Source: Armillaria gallica (taxonomy: Eukaryota; Basidiomycota; Agaricomycetes; Agaricales; Physalacriaceae). Taken from it: a stretch of 64,000 nucleotides of DNA. Below the pieces are notes generated by a model. That model ran no database searches and had not been told where the DNA came from. It was given only the letters and a program-made list of their open reading frames with translations. The position numbers and the translations under genes were made by a program. How positions within the stretch are numbered: position 1 is the stretch's first letter; each line of letters starts with the position of its first letter. This document shows, one piece after another, positions 23,428 to 34,567 of this stretch. The stretch spans positions 124,001-188,000 of the forward strand of contig JBANDB010000017.1 in NCBI GenBank assembly GCA_037576215.1, in the 5' to 3' direction.

Positions 23428-24747
23428 TATGATATGAAATCCGTGACGAGCTTCTTAAACTCCATCGGCCTGAATGGAAAATAGTATGAGCATATGGCAA
23501 AAAGCACGGCATACAACTTACCGCTCAGCGTGAACTAGAAAGATTATTCATTAGTCACGAAATTTTGGGGTAACGAGGCATTTAACGCACCCCAATGTCC
23601 AGTGTCCAACGTCTCAAGCACCATGCTAGGGAAGAACGATGCGGCAATCGGGATATTATGTCGATTGATATAGCTTGTGTATACGTCAGAATTATACCAA
23701 AGCAGAGTCAACGTCTAGACCTACGCGCTCTTTGTTCCTTTGATAAACAAGGTCTTTCCGTCCCATCGCCGTTCTCCATCTTCATAAGGGAATGACCCAA
23801 TGTCTTGAATTGAATTCCCGAGGATGTTAATCGGGATTCGGAAGTGCGCATGTTCATGTGAAGTGTGTGGGGGCACTACAAGATTTGTGAGTAGGAACAT
23901 GACGATGCTTGGGTCCTTTGCACATGTCAACTGGGAAAGCAATAGCGAACCATTGAAAGGCAAACCTTCTCTGTTTCATGTAAAATCTCGACGGCTTCCT
24001 TCCGTGTCTTCACTTTCGTTGCCTCAATCCTCTTCATAACCTCAATGTATGATTGGAATTCATTCGAGAGACTTCCTCTAGCAGGCGTTATGTCCACCGA
24101 AATAAGGTGAGAAAGCGTTGAAGCTCCAAGGTTGGGATCCAATGCTACGGCGGCAGCAACTTTACCTCCCCTACAAGACATTAGTAATTTGGATGTAAGC
24201 TGGCGGTAAGGCATACATGGAGTGCCCCAGCAGGGATACGTTAGTTAAACGACGTTTTGAGATGAAGTGGGCGACGTCTGAGGCCATGGAAGAGTAGGTC
24301 ATAGGCAAGGCATGAGGCGACGTTCCGTGATTGCGAAGGTCCTAGTACATCTTATAGTTTTCTGAATTTTAAGAAAGGGAAACGAACGGACCAAGGCATA
24401 CACAGGTCGATTCAGGTCGCGCAGGAAAGCTTTGGTGAGAGATGTCCAGTTCCGTTTAGAACCGCTGGCAAGCCGTCAGACACTACTCGTAGGGATATAT
24501 AGCAAATCCGTACAATAACCCATGAAGTATAACAAGCGCTCGGTCAGTCTTATTGCCATCTGGTGGTACAAGTTCCGTATAGTGAAGTTCGACTGAAGCA
24601 GCAGTCACAGTTGTGTGATGGCGGTGAGGTCCTACTGTGGAAAAACTCAATCATCGGTCTAGTATAAAGGCAAGGAAACTAACCGGCTAGTCGCCGTAGG
24701 GACCTTTGGAAGGTGATGGTGGTGTTGAGAAAGGAAGACCCCAGCAT
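23428..24747 (-). CDS. Mitochondrial alpha/beta hydrolase, ABHD11-like
   Basis: Serine hydrolase of the ABHD11 (yeast Imo32) group. Small exons spliced in order give: MLGSSFLNTTITFQRSLRRL, a likely mitochondrial presequence; VELHYTELVPPDGNKTDRAL; VILHGL, the oxyanion-hole HG motif; FGGSKRNWTSLTKAFLRDL; LRNHGTSPHALPMTYSSMA; SLLGHSM, the nucleophile elbow, continued by GGKVAAAVALDPN; LISVDITPARGSLSNEF; and the C-terminal LETLDTGHWVHAERP with the catalytic His, ending KKLVTDFIS. At least six introns. Physiological substrate not deducible here. Confidence 0.88.
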
Positions 24748-24979
24748 GGACGTTCTAGGCCAAGACTCGGGCGTCCTCGGAGTCGGACTTACTGCCGATC
24801 GCGAAACTTCAAAGTTATTTATAACTTCACGTTCACAAAAACGCGAGAGGACTGAAAGCGAACAGAAGACACCGGTTAAATTTTAGGAAATATGGCTAAA
24901 AGGTACTACGAAGAAATATCTGATTTCTCTTCCTAAAATCATTTGCGACCCATTTAACTCGACGAGGATTCCGCCTCAT

Positions 24980-25311
24980 TTAATTGGGGACACAGATCAA
25001 GTTTCCACACGCGTTGTTCTCACAGACTAATAAGAACAATTAGCAACGTGAGTACAGTACAGTATATGGATGCAAGAGACGACCACTTACTGCCTTGAGA
25101 TTGAGCAAACGCGCATGAATGTCCTACACCGTAGTTATTAGAACCGTTGCACGCGTCGACTAGGACAGTCAAAGTGAGTATAAATCTCGGATATGTAATT
25201 ATAGCTCTTACCGTTGTTGTCTGCAATGAGTGCAGCAGCATTGACTTGTCCCGCGGATAAGAACATGGCCGTTAAGGCGATCATGGCAATGGAGGCGAGT
25301 TTAAACATCAT
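24980..25311 (-). CDS. Small secreted five-cysteine protein, copy A
   Basis: Three exons (25212-25311, 25091-25159, 24980-25026) encode a 71-residue precursor. It has a clear signal peptide (MMFKLASIAMIALTAMFLSA) and a mature part of about 45 residues with the pattern VDACNGSNNYGVGHSCAF, then GICENNACG and a final LICVPN. Introns carry GTAAGA...CCTAG and GTAAGT...ATTAG boundaries. It is paralogous to the gene at 26491: exons 2 and 3 have identical lengths (69 and 47 nt) and the same phases. Five cysteines in the mature chain is odd, leaving one free thiol or implying dimerisation. I do not recognise the family. Expected to be secreted to wall or host space; function unknown. Confidence 0.88.
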
Positions 25312-25414
25312 TTTCGAAAGAGGATAAGCAAGATGGTAGTGGCTGACTGTGAGCAGTAATATCTGTGTGGACGAGGTTGTTGGATAGAGAATACAACACT
25401 TAGGAAATGTTAGT

Positions 25415-25420
25415 TTTATA
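25415..25420 (-). promoter_or_regulatory. TATA box of secreted protein gene A
   Basis: CCTATAAAA on the minus strand, about 105 nt upstream of the start codon. The paralogue has the same CCTATAAAA at nearly the same distance, so the promoter core was duplicated or conserved with the gene. Confidence 0.7.
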
Positions 25421-26388
25421 GGCAGCCAAAGCCATTTCCAGAACTATTCTTACGTTTGTGAAGATTTTGTGAGTTTCACTACATGGAGAAGAAATCTGCT
25501 CCAGAGAGGTTTCAAGGAGAACCGTGGTCCACGGGACGTGGCCAAATGGACATGGCTTGCATGAGTTGCGATGAGACGAGTAAATGCTCCATCGTAGACT
25601 CCCAAAGATGCCAACATAATTCAATGTCAGAATCATAGCAATGCACAAGGCCATCTTTTACTGTTTATTTTGAATTTTCAACAGATGCTAGTCAACAATC
25701 TGCTTAGAGAAATCAGCGCTAGAAGGACTCATTGCATTGAAGCGGACAGCAGTTACGCAACTTGAGGACGTTAAATTGTTGCGACGCAGGGTCGCACAGA
25801 TTACCGTCGGATATGGGATTAGCCTCTTGCGCGTCGTACGGATGCTTACTAGCTGCTCGTTATGGCAACTTTTTAGTTACTTCGAAAGGATGCGGCGTGG
25901 CTTCAGAATTCTGCCTCAGCAGTAAACGGGTTGATTCCAATATTTCCTAGCTCCCATGAAAAGTGGTTGATGAAACCACAATAAAAAATCAGTCCTACTT
26001 CATGGGTTGGAATTCAAATCTTTCTCGAAGTCCATGCAAGCAGAGTCACCTGCTACGGTATTCTTACAGAAGCGGCCATCGTTCTGTAATTCCGGTTTCG
26101 GGACTCCAACATGCTCCAACATGCCTGGAATGCTTCGATGTACTCAACAAGTGGACTCCACACACACTGATAGTTTCAACAATATCATTTCGGATGCCTG
26201 TGCGCCATGCGTTGAGCGCTGCGCCACCAATATCTGATATTGAGACTACTTAATTATAACTCACCAACATTCCCCGGGCCCCGCCATTGTGTCACGGAAC
26301 TGAGATGGTATTTCGTGACGCGTTTGTCGCTTTGAAACAGTCATGCAAAAACTTGGGACTTTGTAAAACATGGGTTGCATAACTCGCC
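25421..26388. other. Intergenic region between the secreted protein paralogues
   Basis: About 970 bp. Two minus-strand stretches look like cysteine-rich peptide coding sequence (26000-26122 and about 25719-25830), but I could not join them into a gene with a start and signal peptide. A short tandem CTCCAACATG duplication is at 26104-26123. Confidence 0.5.
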
Positions 26389-26394
26389 TATAAA
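26389..26394 (+). promoter_or_regulatory. TATA box of secreted protein gene B
   Basis: CCTATAAAA about 100 nt upstream of the ATG at 26491, matching the position in paralogue A. Confidence 0.75.
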
Positions 26395-26490
26395 AGCCAG
26401 GTAGTTTCAATCATACCATCCAACAACCATACTCGCACAGTTATACATACCGCCTTGCATAACATCCAAACCATCCATCTACATACAAAA

Positions 26491-26802
26491 ATGATGTTCC
26501 AAATCAAGTTGACCGCCATGGCATTGGCCGCCGTGCTCCTCTTCGCAGGACAGGCAAACGCCACTGCAGCTAACCCTGGTATGCATCGAACCCCTCCGTG
26601 ACTATGAGAGTCTCCGCTGACACCATGATGCTTCCAGTCGACGCGTGCAACGGTTCCAACCAGTACTCTGTCGGACACTCCTGCGCCTTCGGGGATTCTC
26701 AAGGCAGTAAGTAGCAATCTCGAGCACGTACATTATGAAGCTCATAATTTCACAGTCTGCCAAAACAACAGTTGCGGCGTGCTCGTTTGTGTCCCCAACT
26801 GA
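26491..26802 (+). CDS. Small secreted five-cysteine protein, copy B
   Basis: Exons 26491-26578, 26638-26706 and 26756-26802 encode a 67-residue precursor. The signal peptide is MMFQIKLTAMALAAVLLFAG, with likely cleavage after QANA. The mature part reads VDACNGSNQYSVGHSCAFGD, then GICQNNSCG and VLVCVPN. It aligns without gaps to copy A from the VDAC motif onward. Intron boundaries are GTATGC...TCCAG and GTAAGT...CACAG, at the same phases as copy A. Start chosen at the first of two adjacent ATGs in ACAAAAATGATG. No known family recognised; size, secretion and TATA promoter fit an inducible small secreted protein, either an effector-like or an antimicrobial candidate. Confidence 0.9.
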
Positions 26803-27151
26803 GGCCAGTCACGAAGAGTTGAATACTTCATGGGGAGGTAAATAGCGGATACATAAGTCTGTAGTCCTCGTACAAATTGGACGTTATTTTCTGAACCGGA
26901 CGAAAGTCATAAATCATGAAAAAAGGTATACCAGGCAATCGCCGCCTCGCTTCGGGTCGAGGAAGCCGCTGTTGACTTTGGGCTTGGGTCATCGTCGTGC
27001 GCTCGCGCAAGCACTCTATTTTTCGGGCTGCACAACCAGGCCGCTTACATGAAAGTCATTATATCTTCTAAGATCGCTGACCTTAGTGATCAATTAGCAT
27101 CGCAATATAACGAAGATAGCAACAGAACCCTACTATGAAACCGATCAGCGT
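26803..27151. other. Convergent 3' intergenic stretch
   Basis: Between secreted protein gene B and the deaminase gene. One short minus frame rich in Arg/Gln has no recognisable motif. Nothing called. Confidence 0.45.
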
Positions 27152-29368
27152 CTACGCTCTAGACACGATATACTCTAAGAACTTCTGCCATTGTCTATGC
27201 CATTTCTCAAGGGCGATCTCCTTCCGGTCCGATTCAAGCATAGAGTGCTAAATTTGTCTCGTCAGAAGTATATTCTTAATGAAAGACGATCAAGGTACCT
27301 TGATGCTATCTCTAGCCATAGCGCCTAACTGGATAAGACCAGTCACTTCACTTGACACAAGTACCTCCAGGAATACATCAATGACAGCGCAGGGTGATGT
27401 ACCTTGAGAGCCATACCTGGAAGAAATCAAAAGACAGCCCCATGTTACCAAAGACCGAGGGGTCATCGGAGCAAAGCGCTACAGCTATTCCGTTGTTGAG
27501 AAGAATCGGAAGCGGATGCATGGGCATCGAAGATGTCAGTCTCTGTGAGACGCAGTCAGAGGAAGGTGGGCAAAAGAACCTGCGCCAGACATTACCAGAA
27601 TCTCATTTCTAGGAGGAACATTAGCTAGAACGGCAATGTACAGAAGGAAGATGCCTACGATATCGGACACACTTCAAGCGCGATGTTCTTCTCTCTACAT
27701 ATGTTCATCAGCTCAGGGTGTTTGACGAGAGAAAATCTACGGGATGGTGAGTAAGCCCATCAAAAGTCAGGTAAGGCATGGCATTACCCATGTCCAATCC
27801 TCTTCGTTCCCAGAAGAATAGCATCATAGAGATTCATGTCAGCCTTAGAACCGTCACCAAGAGTCTCTCCAGCGTGAAGTATAAACGGGATATCGACGCC
27901 AACATCCTTCTGCATATGACGAAAGTTTAATAGTTTCTCTGTGTAATGCGATAACGGGTATAAGACGTTTTCATCCCCAACAAGGTCGAAACCTTGGTCA
28001 ATGAGAGTCAAAATGGAGTACTAGACGGAAAATGGAACATACCTGCAATCAAGTGCGGGAACTCTTTCTTGAGCGCAATACAATCTTCAAAATACCAATC
28101 CAACTCGTCTGGTTCGAGTAAACGAAGGGTACTGTAGATGATCTGTATTGCAACATCCAGTTTAAGCCCGTCGGAATAAAAGGGAAGCGAACCTTTGCTC
28201 CAACAAACTCGTCTTCTCTTCCTTGAGCCTTCAAGTCAGCAATGGTCTCCCCCAGGACGGACTCGAAGATCATGAGAAGTTCTCGATGTGTCACATTCTC
28301 GACGCCGTCAACATTCACCATGGTCCTGTGGACGGGGACTCCATGAACGGCATATGTTGCTCTATATGGGCACGTACTTGATCCAAAAATTGACCCTAGG
28401 TTCGACATACGAAATCCCATCCTCTATGGAGCTCCGGATGAATTCGCGGATATACTTGGTGAAGATCGGCGCATAATGTATAAGACCCTATGAGAAAGTC
28501 ATGAGGACTTACAAGATGAAGAGGAGAAAAAGGAGTCTACGTCTGCGACTCGGAATGTGCTAATAAACTTTTGCCAGATCTGACGAACAAATAAGTTTCA
28601 CACTTGACGCTATTCAGATCACTCTAATGACTACCTTGGTAACGGTGTTGTGTGTTCCGTACGCCTCTGCGGGATTGATCGTCAAGCAGCCAAGAACCCA
28701 TCGATCGAACCCATCTGGACCTCCTAGTGCTGGGTCGAACTGCTCTCGGGCCTGAGCCAGAGAAATCCAGGAGTCCGGGACGTAGGATGGTGAAGTAAGC
28801 GATAATGCTTCGTTGTTATGCAGCTCTGCAGGAAGCGCCTTGAACTTCGGAAGAACAGTGCTCAGAGTTTGGGCATTGATAACTTGGGGAACTTGGATGT
28901 GAATTGACGGCTCTTGCAGTCCGAGGTCGTATAGGAACGAGGCGTTTATTGTCGCGTCGAGATGGGCATGCAAAAGCGCGCCTTTGGGCATCTGGACGAA
29001 GTGTAAGAAATCCAGTCATGGTAGATGATGAAGTACACCGTACTTTACATAGAATCTTGAATATTTCGGTTTGGACGATGATACTCCTGCCTGCACATGG
29101 ATAAGTGAAATCCTCAGATAACAGACCAGATCGACTCACCGGTCAGAAACTCCATTCCAGGGAATGGATGAGGTATAGATGGATAATCTGCACTCCATAC
29201 AGACTCGGCCTCAGCGGCACGAATGCTACGAATCAAGCGGTCCGCCTCTATCTCGAGAGCGGATAGTTTATCTTGATCCAAAACGTCCAGGCGAAGAGAT
29301 CGATCTTTGGAAATCAATTCCTTGCGCCTGGCTTCGTATTCGGCGAGCTCAGTGACCAAAGACGACAT
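27152..29368 (-). CDS. Adenosine deaminase of the ADGF/ADA2 (CECR1) type
   Basis: Zn-dependent hydrolytic deamination of adenosine to inosine. The metal and catalytic motifs are spread over several exons: MPKGALLHAHLDATINASFL (first HxH), HAGETLGDGS with the catalytic Glu/His region, GTKRIGHG, and ALCSDDPSVF with the C-terminal Asp pair. The C-terminus reads KWHRQWQKFLEYIVSRA. Start chosen at MSSLVTELAEYEARRKE, the first ATG; the longer upstream frame begins with a TTG. This start gives a charged helical N-terminus without an obvious signal peptide, although secreted animal homologues have one; an upstream exon could be missed. More than six introns, several exons under 120 nt. Confidence 0.85.
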
Positions 29369-29665
29369 CGTGGTGGTATGTAAAGACGCGAAGGGAGCAT
29401 ATGCCGCATGATGCTGACCATGTGCCACAAGGGATGTGTTTGCAGACGGCAACGACCGATATGGATTTGACTACATCTCATCTCATCATTACAGGGTACG
29501 GTACGATGGTGCATGTACTCTAGGACCCACCATCAGCTTCACGACGACAGCAATAGCAGCGAAACGGAGCAATCACCGTTCTGTTATATTATATGCAGGC
29601 GGACCTTCAGATTCAGGATGACCGTCCAATCAGTAAATGGTGGTGAGCCTAGACATTGCGACAAA

Positions 29666-29997
29666 GACGTCGATTGGTTCGTGGGACATAAGGGTTGATC
29701 GTGACCTACCACGGCCACGGCCACGACCGTGGCTGCCTTTTCCTCCTTCCAGTTCGGTGGCAGCCTCAACCATGCGCCATGCACCATCAAGCATCTCTAA
29801 CAGGCTCAGAGCTGAGCGCTCAACCTTCCAAGGTCGACAATTGAGCCCGAAATCTCCTTTTCACATCATCGGAACGCTGGTTAGACAGCAGTTGGATTTT
29901 ATAGAGACTGGACGAAGAGCCTGGTGAGGAGGTATGTGCCAGGGCCCAGTATATCTAGCAACGGATCCTCGTTTCTGCAGTGGTGCGGCTACGAGAC
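29666..29997 (+). repeat. Dispersed ~320-bp direct repeat, copy A
   Basis: Matches 34258-34567 in the same orientation, with interrupted identity. Shared blocks include GACGTCGATTGGTT at the left, ATCTAACAGGCTCAGAGCT (ATCTCTAACAGGCTC in this copy), CTTCCAAGGTCGA, GACGAAGAGCCTG and GAGGAGGTATGTGCC, and CTACGAGAC at the right. Overall similarity looks like 65-75 percent by eye. It also contains a GC-rich imperfect palindrome (CCACGGCC...GACCGTGG) at about 29708-29730 that copy B lacks. Not obviously coding. Confidence 0.7.
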
Positions 29998-30764
29998 GTG
30001 TACCAATTGTATCAATCACAACTTCATCCACTTTTCACGCAAATTTCCGTCGGTTTCCTTCCAGCTGAATTATCTGCCCGTTACATGGCTGAGCGCCTGG
30101 CTTCAAGTCACCTTGTCTCCCTGGGCAGTGCGCCTAGCCTTCCAGCAAGGCGTTGTTCTCAATACGCTCGACACGCCTCACGCGATGTCTGCAGAAAGTC
30201 CAACCCAAGTTTCTCACAGAATTTGCTAACGAACCTTGTTTCTAGCTCGAGTTCAAAACGGACTCTCACGGAGCTTTTCGACGCTAGAAATACGACATCC
30301 TTCCGACTTCTCCTTTGGCCAGTGGCCTCGCTCAGCGAATTCAGAGATCGTCGAACCATGGGCACAATGGTACAAGCCTGTCAATATACTTTCTAAGGGG
30401 CGACGAATCGCTGGTCTTTGTCCCAGAGCGCTCTCCGTCCCCTCTTCCTGTCGTATCCAATACACGAATTGCACCTCAACACTCCTCGGCGCGCGTTTCC
30501 ACTCTATCCTGATCTATCACTCTCGCGGATATTCCTTTTTCTGGTTCATGGCGTGGTTACATTACCGGTGCTTCATTTCCTACATTCATTTACTACAATA
30601 ACCTACTATCCCTCGAGTATCTATCTACCCACTATAGAATCTGACCTTTCTATGACTATCCGATTCATAGTTTATCATCGATCGTACGTCAATTCATCGC
30701 TTACTGGGAGAACCTTCCAATATGAACTCAAGGTGCTGAAGATTACTTGGGCCGGCTGATGAAC
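29998..30764. other. Unassigned stretch, long non-coding-looking
   Basis: Several overlapping plus-strand frames of 100-140 codons begin within the repeat and run through here, but none shows a domain and codon content looks compositional. No gene is called; a diverged plus-strand gene cannot be excluded. Confidence 0.4.
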
Positions 30765-33700
30765 TCAAACGCTCTTCGCAGCGTCGTCGTCGCTTGTCTC
30801 TTCGTGGCTATGCCAAGGTAATAAGTGATGCAGGCGACCGCACCAGCCCGCCCGAGTTCGTGGAATCGGCGAAGCATCCGGTCCAGCTGCAGCGGGATGT
30901 TCACGGCGAATGTTGCCTTCCTCCTCAGGCTAAAATTATTTCAGCCGGGACTCGGCAGGGTAATTCTGTAAATGCTCACCAGTTCGTCTTCCAACTCGCC
31001 CGAGAAAAATGCGTCCAGGACCTCAATTGCGAAACGAATATTTTCCCTCTGTTCCGCTATTCTCTCTTCCGACAAAGCAAATCGCGTGATTCCATGAACG
31101 TAAGTCTGCCGATGGAAAAAGTCTATTCCATCCTCTTCAAGCAATTGTCGAAGGCGGCGCCGGCATCCATCCCATACAGGAGCATCGGGCCGAATCTGGA
31201 CGAGCAACAGAATATTCTTCTTGACTCGCCATCCGCCGTATCCAACAGGGCCACCGGCACCAACAGCCAGGAAAGAGCAAACATTGAGAAGGATGTCGGG
31301 TGTATGAAGATAATCGATATGATCCTGTATGACCGAATTTTCAAGACATGATTTTGAGTGACATCCAAATGAGGAAAGGTAGCCTTCAATGATATCTATC
31401 ATCCATGGGCGATATCCGTGATATCCGAAATACTCCAAGCATCGTGCAGTGTGAAAGACACTGCACATTGTCAGGCTACCTTTGCAAAGACCTTCGGCTA
31501 TGATTGTACATTCATAGCCCAGTGCTCCATAGCGTTCAAATGTGAAGTTGTAATGATCGAACATGAAATTGATGAGTGCTTCCAGAGACCTAGGTGAGAT
31601 GGTATGCCATCGCGTTTGGGCCAGCTTGAAGTAAGCCCTTAGGGCATTGGAATACAGATAAGGGTATGCTTCCAGCCATGAAGATTTCAGAGTATCCGTG
31701 ATAAAACAATCAAGGACCTTGAAGACAGCAGCATTTGCCTCAGAAGACGAAGATAAGTCATGGAGTGCGATGCCATAAAATACAGAGGAAAGAGCTTGGA
31801 GCTCAATTACACGGTCACCTGGATCGGCGTGTTCTTCCAAGGAAAGCCTTGAGATAAGAAATTCAGCAAACATCCAGAGAATTCGCAGGGATGGAGGGAT
31901 GGAAGGAACATTTGAGGGGTGCACAAATACAGCAAACACCCGTAGGAGATAGGTTGTCATGTCACTGAACAAATATGTGTGGATAGCATCATGAAATGAT
32001 ATGGATTTATCACTTGATTGGGCATTGTCCTTTTTGAAGTCGAGTCCGTCCATTTGAAGAGAGTCTATGAGTGTAGGAAGAACTGCCCTGCATAGATCTA
32101 TTGCAAAAGGATCATTCGTGATGTCCACGGAAAAGGACTCCAGCCCTGAGGCTGCATCGTTGATAAGGTTTATCCAGACGATGGGATGGAAACACCATAA
32201 CTCGTGACCGGAGAATGTCACGGCTGCATTGTGGAAAACCTCTTTGAGAAACAGATATTCTCGACCAGTGTACATTTCTACTGGGGCCACGGCACGTAGT
32301 GGAAGTTCAATACTTGGGGTGTCTGGGAGGTCAATGAAGGAGTGTGAACGGTAACGGAGAACTAGCTTGCAGCGTAGTAACCGCTCAAGCTTCATCTCTA
32401 GGCCAGCGGCTGGTGTCCAATTCCAGGGCTGTGTTGGACTTGGAACGACACACTGCCCTAACAATTGCTCCATTAAGCCAATAACATTGAACAGCCCTTT
32501 CGCTTTCTCCTGCAATGCTGGATGCAAACCGCCAATAGCTTGAACGACAATACTCTGGACGGTAGGATTCGAGGACATAGAAAAGAGCCAATGAAGGGCC
32601 TCGACTGATAATTCACCCGATACTGACTTTACTGCATCTGACTCCAATTTTTTCAAGTCCCCCCATCTCGCAACGCTGGAGGCAGACTCGTCGGGCAGTG
32701 TAATGTACATGTCCATCCTAGATCGGCGAAGACAGTGCCTGAGGTAATGTACGGCATACTCCATCACATAACCGTATGAGATATGGAGAAGGTCACACAA
32801 GGAGGTGCGGTAGGGGCACTGGGGGAAAATGAGAGGCAGGATGTGCGCCATCAAGTATGCCGTACACGCGATGACCGTGATCGTGCCAACGACCCAAGCA
32901 ATGGATTCACGCAATGGACCGAGGAAGATCACGAGGCCAATGAAGAAGATGGCAAGGGCGATGTGCATAAGAACAGGGAGTAGGCCGATGATAACGAGAA
33001 CACGCCATTTCTGCAGTCCCGCAAATCGGAACTGTCGCAGAAGACTCCGCTCCCGCGGTGTTCCAGAAGGTAGGGCCATATAGTGGTGGAGCCATTGCTT
33101 GACCAGCACCGACACGAGCGCTGTCGTGAGACTGAGTGCAAGACTGGTGAACCATAGGCCATTCACCCAGACACTGGAGGCCGACGCAATGAAAGGAATG
33201 TTGGGGCTAAGGGGGGAAGGAGTGACATTGTCCAAGGAAGTACCGTTTGCAATAGCGCGCTGGATATTGATCATCTCGAAGAGTAGATTGGCAGACATTT
33301 CTGAGTAGTCTGCTTGTAGACTCTGAGACGTTTGGACGACGAAAGTTGTGACGACGGCCGAGAACAGACCCGCCTAGCACAAAGAGATGAGCAAAGAGAA
33401 GAATAAAAGATGGGTGACGTACGAAAACGAGAAGAACATCAACACCATCCCTTGACTCTTCGACCATATTTGCATCATATATCGCACGCTCACCAAGGTA
33501 GGTCCGAAATACCCTAGCGTTCGCTCCCATCTCTTCTCCATATGAATCTTCTGGATACTTTTCTTCATAGTTGAAAGGATCATTGCCTGATGTCGTTCGA
33601 TGAGACCAATTTCATTGGCACATAAATGTGATTTACCTTTGGGAGGCCGGAAAGGAGCAGATCCTTTCAGTCCGAATCTCTTGCTCGACTTGGCAGGATC

Positions 33701-33841
33701 AACATATTCAGCGTACGATTGCACTGGAGCAGCGACATCTTCCTCATCAAGGTTACCCGTGGTTTCGACATTCGTGACCTCTGGTTTGGTGACCGCTGGC
33801 CCTCCAGAATTCTCGGGAAGGACGTCAGATGCTGTAGACAT
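30765..33841 (-). CDS. DUF6535-domain membrane protein
   Basis: Member of a family strongly expanded in Agaricomycetes, function unknown. Exon 1 gives MSTASDVLPENSGGP. Middle exons carry the conserved VVEESRDGVDVLLVFAGLFS-type segment (here EESRDGVDVLL followed by VFAGLFSAVVTTF). The long exon has SSVWVNGLWFTSLALSLTTA (membrane segment), LVKQWLHHYM, LRQFRFAGLQKW and two further hydrophobic helices (MHIALAIFFIGLVIFLGPL; IAWVVGTITVIACTAYLMA). A large soluble helical C-terminal region of about 550 residues follows. The open frame appears to stop at 30941, but a GTGAGC donor at LEDEL and a TTTTAG acceptor add a better tail (PEEEGNIRREHPAAAG... ending DDAAKSV) with the stop at 30765. That last exon is inferred. 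Confidence 0.85.
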
Positions 33842-34257
33842 GTTGAACGCTGGAAGCAAAGAAGAATTTGCCGCCCACGGTGCGTTTTGAACACGGCCAT
33901 TACCTATCCCCGTGCAGGATCACGACAGCACGCCGAATTACCGGCAGCGATGCCATCTAGCGCCAGTCAGGAATATTGTCGAAGAAATGAGGCGACATTA
34001 CTCACTACCTCACTAGTTCACTATGCGACTTCTGCCAAATTGAAGTTCCACGGCCCTCTCTGTCCCCCTGACGCCATGCATCCCTCAACAAGGACTGCAA
34101 AACGCTGTAGTGAACGGGTACATTAAAACAACCAGCTCCCATCCCTTAGCTCAACAAATGGTTTTCGAAAAAGTTGTAGCGCGCTTTGGAGGGAAGATCA
34201 TTAGTCGAATAATTGTACTGTGTATGCTGATGGTTGAAGGATATCGAGCTTATTATG

Positions 34258-34567
34258 ACGTCGATTGGTTGACTGTTGGACCTACTCACGTGTCGATCGT
34301 GATCCACGTGTCTCCTATGTCTTCTCACATCAAGGATCTAACAGGCTCAGAGCTTAACCTGAAACATTGTCGCTGTCCTTCCAAGGTCGATGTCCGAGCC
34401 CGAAAACTTATTTTGCATCATCGGAGCGCTAGCTAGGCAGGAAGTCGGATTTTATTCGAATTTTACGGAGTCTGGACGAAGAGCCTGCTGAGGAGGTATG
34501 TGCCGGTATATTTAGCGATGGATCCTCGTCTCTGATTGTAGCTTGGCAGTGGTGCGAGCTACGAGAC
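34258..34567 (+). repeat. Dispersed ~310-bp direct repeat, copy B
   Basis: Second copy of the repeat at 29666-29997, same orientation. The two copies flank the DUF6535 gene. Ends are not sharp and I found no terminal inverted repeats or target duplication, so its nature (old LTR, promoter duplication or MITE relic) is open. Confidence 0.7.

Noticed and set aside
26104..26123. CTCCAACATG tandem duplication
   Set aside because: Only two short units, within unassigned intergenic DNA; no evidence of function.
29980..30601. Overlapping plus-strand frames of 100-140 codons
   Set aside because: They begin inside a dispersed repeat, have no domain and no clear splice-supported continuation.
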